Assembly: GCA_003427395.1 (NCBI GenBank)
Contig: BFEA01000393.1
Location: forward strand, 153,614 to 217,613
DNA from: Chara braunii
Taxonomy: Eukaryota; Streptophyta; Charophyceae; Charales; Characeae
DNA: 64,000 nucleotides
Reading direction: 5' to 3'
The notes beneath the pieces are model-generated. The model was not told where the DNA came from. It saw nothing but the letters and a program-made list of their open reading frames with translations, and ran no database searches. The translations under genes were made by a program, and so were the position numbers. Of the stretch, positions 53,143 through 63,341 are shown one piece after another (the first letter of the stretch is position 1; every line of letters begins with the position of its first letter).

Positions 53143-55362
53143 AATCGGGCCTTCCCTTGATCATGATCGCCTTTCATCCCTTCGCTCCCTTCACAAACTT
53201 TTAAGGGCGCACGAGGGCTTTTCTAAAATATCTGACAGCAATTACCGCGATACCTGGATGAATCTGACTGCAATCACGTCCAAAGCGTAGCACAAAAAGT
53301 CCTAATGGCATTATGCCCAGACCCGGATGAATCTGATCGCAATCACGTCCACAGCTTAGTAACAAAAGTCCTATGGGGAGTATACCCAAACAGATGCTTT
53401 ATCAAAGACCTGCAGATCGAATTAGGACCCTTGTACCTATCTTCTGAATCAGGGCTTCTTCGTGACCGGATACATACATGGGATGGTCATGCCCAGTTTC
53501 CCCCCCTACCTGCGAAAGCCGAACGCCAGTGAAGACCACTTCGGCAGGATCAATGGTGATCATCGCCTGCGCTCTGCTTCCCGCCATTTCTCCACTTTGG
53601 CGCCAGAAGACAGACTCGCAAGGGATGGCGTTGGCGCCAACGCTTCTTCTCGGTTCACCTCCTCGACCCGTCCTTCCTCTCAGCCCATCTCGACCACCTC
53701 CCTCTTGCGGGATTCTCACAGACCCCTCCTCTCCCTTCCCTCCTTCCTGGTTATATCCATGCCGCTCCTTGATCAGATGAGCCTGACGACGTCGTCCGAA
53801 AAGCGCCAAACAAACGGCGGGGTCGTTGTTAACGCCCGCCCCTCAAGATCAGGCGGATATCGACGCGAAAATGCGCGCCTGCAACAAAACGTCCCTCCTC
53901 CTGAACACCCTACAACCTCGAAATTAGATGCTTTTCATCAGCGCAAAAGTTACGTTTTTTCATGAGGATGCATGATATTACCGATTTATCACGCCCATGG
54001 CCATCCAGCCTTGCAGCCAGCATCGTGCACCTCGAAATCGTCCGGCATAGTTCTTCTGTGTGTTGGCCAACTGGACGCGATCTGCATCTCGTGGTCCCCA
54101 CCGCGAGCAGCCAACTCAGCGTGGCAAGTTTGGCGCCTGTCTCCTGCCTCCTGCCTCCTGCCTCCCGCCTCCCGCCTCCTGCTTTTCAAGTTCGATGAAA
54201 CCCTGGTTGATTGATTAGATTGTCCCCTTGCACGAGAGTTAGCACTCACGTTCGCATACACAAAGGCGATCGCGGATCCAACGGCTCGCCCGCTCGCAGG
54301 CTCTCCATCAACACCTCTGCCTCCGAGCAGCTGCTATCAAGTGCGCACTCCCGTTTGCTTTCTCTCTCCTCTTCGCAAATGCCGCCGAGGCTGCCGCCAA
54401 GCAGTAGCATTTCACGCTCATCTAACAAGCCACCAACAACCGTCAGGCTTTCTTCTGTTGCTACACACATCGCCCACCCCCTCTCATCCTTCGCCGCCGC
54501 TGCCCTTTCCCTCGCGGTCTCCACTTCGCTAAGCCAAACAGTACCATTCGACCCAGCAGGCGTGCCTCTGGGATTGGGCAGCCCTCCAACAACCCCCAGG
54601 AGCCGAGTTGTCACGCCCCCCGCCGCCACTCATCGCGTTTCCACCCCTTGCCTCTCTCTCGGCCGCCCCTCGGCCTCCTGCCCAGGCTTCCAGCCAAGCA
54701 GTAGCTCTCAGGCTAACGTGCCTCGCTCTCGAACCGGGAATCTTTGTCGAGCATCGTCGTGTGATGCTATGTCGCCACACGCATTGCTCTCTCACCCTCG
54801 CCCCTCTCAGTGGACCCTCCCTCAGTCTCCCAAACGCCGCCCAGGCTTCCGCCGAGCAGGAGTATGCACGCGCACATGCCTTCACCTCCAACTGGCCAGC
54901 CCTTTCAACAACCGTCGCCTCACTCCTCGCTTTGGGGATGGATATTCACTTTAGCAAACTGATTGGTTGCTCCAGATACACCATGCAGACGAACTTTTCA
55001 GCCTTGACCCTCCAAAAAGATTATGTTTTGAACAAAGATCCTGCAACCCAATGACCAGAACGTAACAAAAGAAGTAACGCGCCCGCCGACGCACCTCCCC
55101 GTCAACCTTCCATCTTCCAGCTGGCGGGAAGTGGCAGATGCGATCCGTTGCCAATATTGCCCACAGGGCGCCAAAAACAGCACACCAGCCACACTCAAGG
55201 GCCCCTTGCGCCCAGTCAACACACGCGTGGCGCACCTGCGGTCGAACCTGGGCACATTTTCCTGCTGTGAGCTGTGGTCAAACCCGGCTATCGTCAGGTT
55301 TGGGGTACTGACGGTTTACAATATGGCTCTGCCATTCCACATATTCGTTCCTGGGGAAGGTC
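52921..55362. other. Non-coding, GC-rich toward the end
   Basis: A diverged direct duplication with CGGATGAATCTGATCGCAAT lies at 53245-53360. CTCCTGC 7-mers are tandem at 54141-54182. Frames at 53462-53965 and 54211-54954 are open but Ser/Pro/Arg-rich with CT bias and no domain, so I do not call genes. A C-rich promoter region of a nearby gene is possible. Confidence 0.4.
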
Positions 55363-55675
55363 AAAAATAGCACCGAAACCCAGCCCGTGTGGCTGAATGG
55401 TACACACGTGTAACTCTTGATAAAGAGGTCATCAGCTCGAATCCTGATTAATTAGATGGAGAGCATGAGGATAGCGGGAGAAAAGGAAGGAATCAGTTGG
55501 TATACCCATGAATTGTTCAAATGCAGACCTGAGTTAAAATCCAGCTGAACGAGAAAAGTTACGAGATGAATGAAATCAAATATTTCTGAATTATACGGGG
55601 CGGGTAAGCTCCACAATGATACCTCAAGGCCGTCGCCCTCTTAAAAAAACAGAAAAAGAAAAAATAGCCCCGAAA
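55363..55675 (+). mobile_element. Dimeric tRNA-derived SINE, copy 8
   Basis: Body 55379-55659 begins with a different tRNA-like head (GTGTGGCTGAATGGT A box, AGCTCGAATCC B box, TTGATAA loop) joined through a short linker to the usual SINE head and body. Target duplication AAAAATAGCACCGAAA at 55363-55378 recurs with one change at 55660-55675, proving that both parts inserted as one unit. Confidence 0.88.
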
Positions 55676-55693
55676 AGTTTTTACAAAAACAGC

Positions 55694-55860
55694 AGTTGGG
55701 GGCACTGAGGGGTGATCCGAGCAACCTCAACAAGCAGGGGCCCACCTACGATGGCGCGAATTCGCAGCCCTAGGATTGGGGCACTGAGGGGTGATACAAG
55801 CAACCTCAACAAGCAGTGGCCCAGCTATGATGACTCCAATTCGCAGCCCCTAGGGTTGCG
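55694..55860. repeat. Tandem duplication, about 84-bp unit
   Basis: GGGGCACTGAGGGGTGATCC, GCAACCTCAACAAGCAGGGG and AATTCGCAGCCCTAGG occur twice in order. Confidence 0.88.
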
Positions 55861-56182
55861 TTATTAGACCTGAGTCATTTTCGACGTTTGGTTATACAGA
55901 AAGGTGTTAAAATTGCAGGCAGGGGCTTTTGGGGGGATGGGCAGTCCTTGCAGGTGCAGGACCGGTATTGGCCGCACATCCTGGGAGAAACTGAAACGAT
56001 GGGCGGCCCCGAGGGGTAGAACTTTTAAGAATCCCAATAGTGCACATCCGTTGTATTCAAATACAAAGCACATGTGTTCTATTCGCTGCATGAACGTAAG
56101 GCGCAGCCCACGGGCTCTGCAGCACCTCAAAATGGGCAGTCGAACCCGTGGAGTTCCCCTCTCCCTGTTCCCTCCAACAAGT

Positions 56183-56186
<4 letters not shown>

Positions 56187-56264
<78 letters not shown>

Positions 56265-56266
56265 AC
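56187..56266. repeat. (CT)n then (CA)n microsatellite
   Basis: CT units to 56240, CA units to 56266, ending at an adapter junction. Confidence 0.95.
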
Positions 56267-56304
56267 CTGTCTCTTATACACATCTAGATGTGTATAAGAG
56301 ACAG
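56267..56304. other. Nextera mate-pair junction adapter (artefact)
   Basis: Double mosaic end as at 28825, between (CA)n and (CT)n. Confidence 0.97.
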
Positions 56305-56352
56305 CTCTCTCTCTCTCTCTCTCTGTGTGCTCTTGCCAATGCACGCTCGAAA

Positions 56353-56470
<118 letters not shown>

Positions 56471-56679
56471 CCGAGATGAGCCCGTGGAAGTCCATCAAGA
56501 CAGTCTGTCACAGTCATGCTTTTTTTTGGGAGTTGCATATAGCCAACATGCAAAAAAAGAACAAAGAAAAGTCATGAACACGCACGTCAGAAAACGAAAG
56601 ACTTGTGCATCACAGAATCACACATACACACACACATAAAAAGCTCCAGTAAGTACTACTTAGTAGTTACTTTTCTTTT

Positions 56680-57130
56680 AGAACAACCCTGTCGAGCGCA
56701 TCGGTCCCACAGGGGGACCCTCCCGGCCGCGTCACGTAGGGTTCACGCAGGACTTTCTATCGCGGTGCAGTGGAGCTTCGCCGTCGATCCGGCCGAGTGC
56801 GCCAGTCATATCTCTTGCGAACCCCTACCACAAGATAGGGCCACGTGAGGTACAACTTACCGCTGCCCAAGGGGTTGTCACCACCCTTGAACGATTGTAT
56901 CCCCGTCGAGCTACCGAACCATATGCAAAAGCTAATCAGTTGCAATCGCAGAGGTAGCCCAACCAAGGGTGCTTCTCGTACACTGTAGCATAAGGGGTAC
57001 GCGCGGTCCATGCGCCTCTATCGGACCCGTACACGAATCGACGCACTGGGGGGCTAAATCCCAAGCGCGACTCGTTGCCGGTCCACTAGGACGCATCCTT
57101 CTTAGTACTTACCACGCGTTACACCACGCC
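56680..57130. other. Unrecognised GC-rich block
   Basis: About 450 bp of even base composition, unlike its neighbours, with short minus-strand frames (56757-57011) but no motif I know. It may be decayed retroelement coding sequence. Confidence 0.3.
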
Positions 57131-57801
57131 AAAAACAAATGAATCAAGTTACTCACACAAGCAAAACACTCCTAGTCCGTTTCTATCTGATTCATAATTT
57201 TTCCAACGCAGAATCGGTTAGGCGTCACACGCGAGACTTAAGATAAAACCGCGTGGATGCAGATTTTTCTCATATCGACTAGTCATGCATGATTACGTAA
57301 GCAGTTGCAGCGATAACATACTATGTAATACTCATAATCGCATGGCCCTCAGTGATCTCGAGGGTCACGTTTGACACTCAAGTGTCGCCTGACACGCGTC
57401 TTAAGGGGTTAATCTCTCGACGTTAGACAACCACTGAGGGGGTTGAGAATCACACCTTCTTCTATACCCTGCAGAGAGTGGGCGATATATAGGTTCCGGG
57501 CTGTTGTAGCATTCTACCACTATGGCCTTGGAGACAAGCTCCATCATCCAGGGCCTAGAAAGAAGTCAAGGGGTTTGACTTTGACGGTTGTCACGGACAT
57601 CAGTTTCCAACTATAAAAATTAAAAAAAAAAAAAAAACGCAAACGCGGGATTTTTCATTTCTCTCAAGCCAAATCCGCTCGATTCTTACACACGGTCACA
57701 ACAGACTGCACAAATACTCAGAATATATGCATATATATACATATATAGAGGTACAAGACACGAGACGATCACTTTTCACAATCACAATACAACTTCCTCA
57801 A
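57131..57801. other. Non-coding, upstream of the second hammerhead
   Basis: Contains GATCTCGAGGGTCACGTTTG and AAGTGTCGCCTGACACG self-complementary stretches near 57355-57400 and an A run at 57620. No gene. Confidence 0.35.
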
Positions 57802-57802
57802 A

Positions 57803-57872
<70 letters not shown>

Positions 57873-57905
57873 TGATGAGTCGGTGAAACTCCGACGAAAC
57901 AGTTT
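57802..57905 (+). ncRNA. Hammerhead ribozyme with (AT)n-expanded stem I
   Basis: Right part: CUGAUGA (57872-57878), stem II GUCGG/CCGAC (57879-57883 and 57891-57895), GAAA (57896-57899), stem III CAGUUU (57900-57905). It differs from the ribozyme at 10-64 only in the stem II loop. Left part: AAACU-A (57802-57807) can pair with AGUUU, leaving an A.C mismatch where the family has G-C. U-A (57808-57809) would be the cleavage dinucleotide. Everything between is (AT)n, able to form a long hairpin in place of stem I. Activity is uncertain because of the mismatch. Confidence 0.7.
57806..57870. repeat. (AT)n microsatellite inside the hammerhead
   Basis: About 32 uninterrupted AT units. Confidence 0.97.
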
Positions 57906-58357
57906 GTCACAGCCCCTCGTTTGTTGTCCTCTTCTCTCTCTCTCGCTTAAGTGATGCAAGCCTCAACCTTTGTCTAACCTTCCGCAATAAAATACTCAGT
58001 ATCTTTGTTAAATGAGCATTGAATAAATTTCGGGTAAAAACCCAAAAAAAACAATTTAAACCACAGGGGCTAAAACCTTTAGGTTGAGTAGCGAGAATGA
58101 GTTAGAGTTAAGTCGTAAACCGACGAATCGGCAACCGACCTATTATCAATAATAACAGAAGATGATCCTCGTGGAATCAAGTTGAAACTAGTTCAATCTT
58201 GAATCGAAATGGTTAAAGAGGACATGAAATACAGGACAGACCAATTCTCAAAGCTAACTATAAATCTATGGAGAATGAACGTTCATATCACGTTTCACTC
58301 AAATCCTCCTCATAGTTAAGTCTTAATCTATGTCTAAGCAAGTGCCTAAGGAAAGGA
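57906..58357. other. Non-coding AT-rich sequence
   Basis: No gene. AATAAATTTCGGGTAAAA near 58022 hints at the same repeat family as the array that follows. Confidence 0.4.
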
Positions 58358-58621
58358 AGACTTTTGGTAGCATCTCCCCTATAAGGCCTATACAGGTGGA
58401 TCAGCAGAATCTTTCCTATTAAAATATAATCCAACTCCTTAAAACCTGCGTAGCACAGCGAACATGTTCGCGGCCCTTCCCGTTCGGGTGAACACGTTCT
58501 CCCGTTCGCGCGAACGGGTCGAGAACACATTCGCGAGAACGTGTTTTCGGCGCCTGCGAACGGGGTTCGTCTAGGCCGGTATCGGTCGCCAGCAGGGCAT
58601 TGGAGGGGTCTGGGGTGCGTT

Positions 58622-58682
<61 letters not shown>
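58622..58682. repeat. (GT)n microsatellite
   Basis: About 30 GT units inside hAT-like element 2. Confidence 0.95.
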
Positions 58683-58684
<2 letters not shown>

Positions 58685-58847
58685 ACTTTCCTACCTGATG
58701 TCGTGGAAGGACGTCACGCAGGCCATACTCAAACGATCACTTTCCAGAATGCATCTGACCACTATTACGGGGAGAGGAAAACATTGTTTTTTTTTTTTTT
58801 TAAATCCTGGCTCCCCGTGTTCCTCGTTCTGTCAAAGTGCCCTCACT

Positions 58848-59300
58848 GAGGGCAGTACTCCAAAAAGTGTATCCAATTGCAATCACGACTAAAGCTTGTT
58901 TTCTTTTTTGGGTTTTTTTTATCTTTTGTTCGTATTTGGTGAGTCTGACAGTCGTGCTCCCCATGTTCCTCGTTCTGCCAAAGTGCCGTCACCGAGGGCG
59001 TCGCCGCACGACGCACGAAACGAAAAATGAAACGAGTGCATCTTTCAACAGAAAATGGCCAGGTTCCTCAGTTTGCTATACATCGTAACGAATGTATTTT
59101 TTCACCTTTCGTGGGCAGATGCACTCGCTTTGTTTTCGTTTCGTGTGCCGTGCGGCGAGGTCCTGAGGGCAGTACTCCAAAAAGTGTATCCAACTGCAAT
59201 CACAGCCAAAGACGGGGGCACACACACATAAAGTGTATCCAACTGCAATCACGGCCCTGAGGGCAGTACTCAAAAAAGTGTATCCAACTGCAATCACGGC
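58848..59300. repeat. Four copies of a CAGTACTCCAAAAAGTGTATCCAA-type repeat
   Basis: GAGGGCAGTACTCCAAAAAG plus TGTATCCAATTGCAATCAC occurs at about 58848 and 59164, a short form (AAGTGTATCCAACTGCAATC) at about 59231, and a third full form at about 59258. Related to the units near 51000-51180. Confidence 0.85.
58996..59163. mobile_element. Palindromic MITE nested in hAT-like element 2
   Basis: GGGCGTCGCCGCACGACGCA pairs with the right arm ending TGCCGTGCGGCGAGGTCC, and CGAAACGAAAAATGAAACGA with its near-inverse. Ends resemble those of the MITE at 50822. Confidence 0.85.
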
Positions 59301-59337
59301 GAGGCCCAGACGGGGGCACACACACATACACATAGAT

Positions 59338-59370
<33 letters not shown>

Positions 59371-60212
59371 GGACTCTTAGAGCAGGGGGGGGGGTTTAGG
59401 GACACAGGCCTATGCCCCCTTACCTCTTAAAAAAAAAAAAAAAAAAACGTTCGCACCTGCCCGAACGTGTTCGCGTTCGCCGGCGAACGCGAACGTCGTG
59501 CAACGCAGCTTAAAACTAGAAAATTCCGACATCGCTTCCCGTAGGAAAAATACCCTTTCACGGCTTATACTCGTCCGAATATGAAAACTTAAATGGTCCT
59601 TAACTCTATAGGATCAAATTCCGTCTGACTTCCTGAATTAGTAAAAATTCGCGCAGCATCTCCTTTAGAGAAGTAGACTTCCCAGATTTATACTAAGTCA
59701 GGTAAGAACTCCAAACGAGACTTGAGTTCTTGCCAAACAAAATTTAACTAGCTTCTTAGATTTGTAAAAATTTCGGCAACATTCCTTCTAGAGAAGTGTC
59801 ATTCCAAAATTCATACAAAGCTAAATACAAAATCCGAAAATGGTTCTAACTTTCCAAAGCCAAATTTTGTTTAACTCTTTGAATTAGTAAAAATTCGGGC
59901 AACATTTCCCCTAGAAAATAAGGTTTTCCATACTTTTACTAAGCCTGATATAGAACTTAGACAAAATTGAACTTTGAAAAGTCAAAATTTGACTAACTCC
60001 TTGATTTTGTAGAAATTTCAACAGTGCTTCTCGTAGAGAAATTTGCTTTCCAAAATTTATACAGAGTGAAGTAAAATAATTTATCCCAGAAAATGCAAAA
60101 ATTGAACTGAGTGAAATAAAGTTAGCTTAGAAAATGCAGGAATTAAATTAACTTTTACAGTTATACCTCCTAGCCAACATCTAAAGCAACTACCTATCAA
60201 AGCCACAAGCAA

Positions 60213-60922
60213 GTCCATACCTAGATAGCACGCCGTACGTGTACGTAGTGCGTACGCGTACGTATTCCAACGTACGCGTACGAACCCAAAATCGCGCGTA
60301 CACGTATATATATATTTTTTAATTACAAAATATCTGAAAAAAATGTATGTTGTGCAGAATATTGCTACAAACAACATTTGTCTAGGATTCACACCCGAAT
60401 TCCCAACCAATCTTGATTTAAAAAGAAAAAACTGAAAGAAAACTTTAAAATAATAATAATAAAAATATATATATTTTAAAATAATTTTTAAATTATTATG
60501 ATAATATTAATTTTTTTTGAGTTTTTAATTTCTTACTCGAGTTTGATTGGGAATTTGGGGATGCCTCCAGTGGAAAAGTTGTTTGTACCATGTTTCAGCA
60601 TAACATATATTTATTACAGAAGTTTACTTTTATTTTTTTTGTTTTTTTCCTAAATTTTTAAATTTTTTATTTCAATTTATTTGTTTTTTGTGTCTTTGAT
60701 TTTTCACCCGAGTTTCGTACAGAATTTGGCAATGAGTCTCAGGCAAAACTTTTTTGCAATATCATTGTGCATAACATATTTTGTTTTCAGATTTTTTCGA
60801 TGATTGTTTTTTTTTTTTTTTTACGTATTCCCACGTACGGGAGTACATGTACGCACGTACGTGTCGTGTACGCGTGTACGTGCAACCCGCGTACACGTAA
60901 GCCATGCAACCCAGGTCCATAC
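60213..60922. mobile_element. Non-autonomous hAT-like element 3 with 8-bp target duplication
   Basis: Element 60221-60914 (694 bp), flanked by perfect GTCCATAC (60213-60220, 60915-60922). Ends CTAGATAGCACGCCGTACGT and, inverted, CTGGGTTGCATGGCTTACGT share CGTACGCGTACG-type subterminal repeats. The middle is very AT-rich with no open frame. Confidence 0.93.
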
Positions 60923-61034
60923 CACAATGGGTAAGTACTATCACCAAACCTCAAGTAAATTTATCATAAAATAGTTCATTGAATCCTTCAGATGATTTAT
61001 CCCTTATACCCAACTTACATATGGCATGGTGCTA

Positions 61035-61793
61035 GACCATTCAGCTTAGAAACGATGCCTAACATCCCTTAGAATATACACGAACAAGTTGCACAACTAC
61101 TTTTCTCTTCTTTGGGCATGTAACTAGACCACTCATCTTAGAAGCAATGCATAGTCGGCCTGAGTTTTTCAAATATCCCAAATTTAATAACTCTCTGACT
61201 TATCTTCAAAGAAAAGAAATATGGGCAAATAACTGAGCCATTCAACTTAGAAACAATGCTCACCTTGCAAAAGTTACTTCAATTATATTTTTAACTTTTT
61301 TTTTAATCTTATTAGTGATATTGCTTAACGCTGGATCATTCAACTTATAATTAATGCCAGTTGTTGGTTCGCATGCAATTATGAGTATGATACTTCCAAT
61401 TATACTTCGTTTACATTTGTGAATGGTTTCAGGCTAAACCATTTAGGTTAAAAACAATGTTTATCCTTCCACAAAAATTCTCCCTCGAAATGAAACAAGA
61501 GACTGAACCATTCAACTTAAAAACAATATTCAGTCCATCCTAAGTCACTCAAAGCATGAAGTTGGACCTTTCAACCCAATCTAAGTCAGAAACTCCAAAG
61601 GAAACAGACATACCAAACCATTTACTACGGCATTTAACTAAAAAACAATGATTGACCTCGAAGATCAGTCAAACAAACCCTCATAAATAAACACACCAAC
61701 CAGCTTATTCAACTTTAAAACAATGTCTGGTCCTTCATAAAACAACCAAAAAAACATAGCATTGTGTCGTTTAGCTTAGAAACGATATTCAGC
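61035..61793. repeat. Array of nine 25-bp motifs spaced 62-125 bp
   Basis: GACCATTCAACTTAGAAACA followed by ATGC, with variants, starts at about 61035, 61127, 61235, 61333, 61436, 61504, 61629, 61702 and 61764. The spacers are unrelated to each other and AT-rich. Confidence 0.85.
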
Positions 61794-62007
61794 CTTTGGT
61801 TGACCCGATCAAACACATGCAATATTGCCTTCCTCCTACCCTCCCCCAATTCATCCCTTAGTCTGCTTTCAGTCAGGAATCCATTCAGTTTGATTGAGTC
61901 ATGAAAAAAGAACAAAGTCATAGGGAGCACATGCATATCTCTCAGTCAGACTAGAAAAAAGTAATCATAAAGGTATAGTGGGTTCACACGGCCAAGAGAA
62001 AATACAC

Positions 62008-63341
62008 CTAACAGCTATGCTTCATTTTCATGCGCACGGGTACCCCCTGTACACACGGATCGTTGCATGGTCGCAGGGTCGTGTGGGTCCCCCGTATGGG
62101 CCCCGTGCGGTCCCAGCATGGTGTGCAGTTCTGCGGACGCCGGGCCCAGTTCTGACACCGTGCAAATTTTTAAAGACCCCCCCACACGTCGAAATTCCTT
62201 TTCGGCGCGCGGGGAACCTTAAAAACTTTGATAATGAAACCGAGATCTCAACTGTAGATCTTGGAAGATCTACGGCGGAGATTCATCGAGGATGTCCCCA
62301 TGACCCACGCGTTTTCGAAATCGAGTTCGAAATTTTGAACTGTGCGGGTCTGAGGACGGGGGTCCCCCGTGTTGCCACTCCACCCGCCATTTCGTCGTCG
62401 TCACCGTCGTCGGTCAGGTCGTGCCATTGTGGCATTACCCACCTCCCACGGCCGTAGCTACTCCCCGACGCATATTCCGGAGGCCATCGCCGCTGTTCTT
62501 CACCACTCCCCAGGGCCTTCGCCACTCCTTCGCCGCTCCCCAGGGCCGTCACCGCTGCCAAGGGTTGTTTCTGGTCCCATGAAGCGAAGGTAAGTGGTTT
62601 TCTTCTTCTTCTCCATTTTCTTTTTCATCTTCTTTGTTGAACTTCTTCACCCGCTCCTCCTCCTCCTCCTCCTCCTCTTCCTTCTTCGTCTTCTTCTTTT
62701 TCATTCAACTTCTTCGTGTGCTCGTCGTCCTCCATTTCTCTCCCGGACTTCGTTCCTTCTCTTCCGCCATCGTCCACCTCCCTTCCTCCACTCCATTCCT
62801 GCTATTCTGCCATCTCTTGCTACCTCCCACTATCTCCCATGTCCCTCCCAGCATCCTCTGCCTCCCTCCCACCAATCCTCCGCCTCCTTCTTGCCACCTC
62901 CTACCTCCCCTCCCACCATCTCCCACTTCCCTCTCTCCTTCTTCCACCTTCCTCCCACTATCTCCCACCTCCCTCTCTTTCGCCATGTACCACTTAACTC
63001 TCAGTCTCCCGCCACCTCCTACCTCAATTCGGCCATCTCCCACCTTCCCGCATGCAACCTCCTACCTCCCTTTCGCCACCTCCAACCTACCGCCCGCCAT
63101 CTCCCGCCCTCCTCTCTCCATCTTTCACCTCCCTCTCACCATCCCTCACCTCCCCACCAGTGTGGAAGAGGCAGATTCGGACACATCTCTGCATGCGCAA
63201 CAGCCCCCCATCACCTTATTTTTTTTTCTGTAATAAAAAGTAGCTCACACATGTGACCCGTGCAGCCGCCCGCCCGTGCAACTTGCACGGTTACACGGTC
63301 GTGCCCACCCGGTCGGGCGGCTCAGGAAGCGTAGCCTAACA
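62008..63341. mobile_element. Inverted-repeat DNA element with CGTGCA/CACGG subterminal repeats
   Basis: GCTATGCTTC (62014) and the inverse of GCTACGCTTC (to 63335) are bordered by CTAACA on both sides (62008-62013, 63336-63341). GTGCAACTTGCACGG, GGGTCGTG and CCCGTGCA motifs cluster at the ends. The middle (62600-63180) is a long CT-rich tract with no credible gene. Confidence 0.6.

Larger units (their letters stand above)
58438..59516. mobile_element. Non-autonomous hAT-like element 2 with 8-bp target duplication
   Basis: Element 58446-59508 (1063 bp), flanked by a perfect 8-bp duplication CTTAAAAC (58438-58445, 59509-59516). Ends are CTGCGTAGCACAGCGAAC and, inverted, CTGCGTTGCACGACGTTC. 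Subterminal parts are packed with GTTCGCG, CGCGAAC and GAACGTGTTCG palindromes. Inside are a (GT)n tract, a palindromic MITE and several GAGGGCAGTACTCCAAAAAG repeats. Confidence 0.92.
58358..60072. repeat. Satellite-like array, 123-bp period, at least six copies
   Basis: A unit with GTAAAAATTCGGGCAACATT, TCCCCTAGAGAAGTAG, CTTCCAAAATTTATAC and AAGCC recurs at 59641, 59764, 59887 and 60009, steps of 122-123 bp. A fifth copy starts at about 59517, and a sixth (GGTAGCATCTCCCCTATAAG) lies at about 58366 on the far side of the hAT-like element, which has split the array. Confidence 0.88.

Noticed and set aside
54211-54954. 247-codon Ser/Pro/Arg-rich frame
   Set aside because: C-rich bias gives open frames on both strands; no motif, no splice or start context that persuades.
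56757-57011. 84-codon minus-strand frame
   Set aside because: Short, no motif and no similarity I recognise.
61035-61793. CRISPR-like array (short repeats, unique spacers)
   Set aside because: Repeats are degenerate, spacing varies from 62 to 125 bp, the host is eukaryotic and no cas genes are near.
62594-63256. 220-codon frame in a CT-rich region
   Set aside because: Low-complexity Ser/Pro/Leu sequence, open in two frames at once, with no domain; it lies inside an inverted-repeat element.
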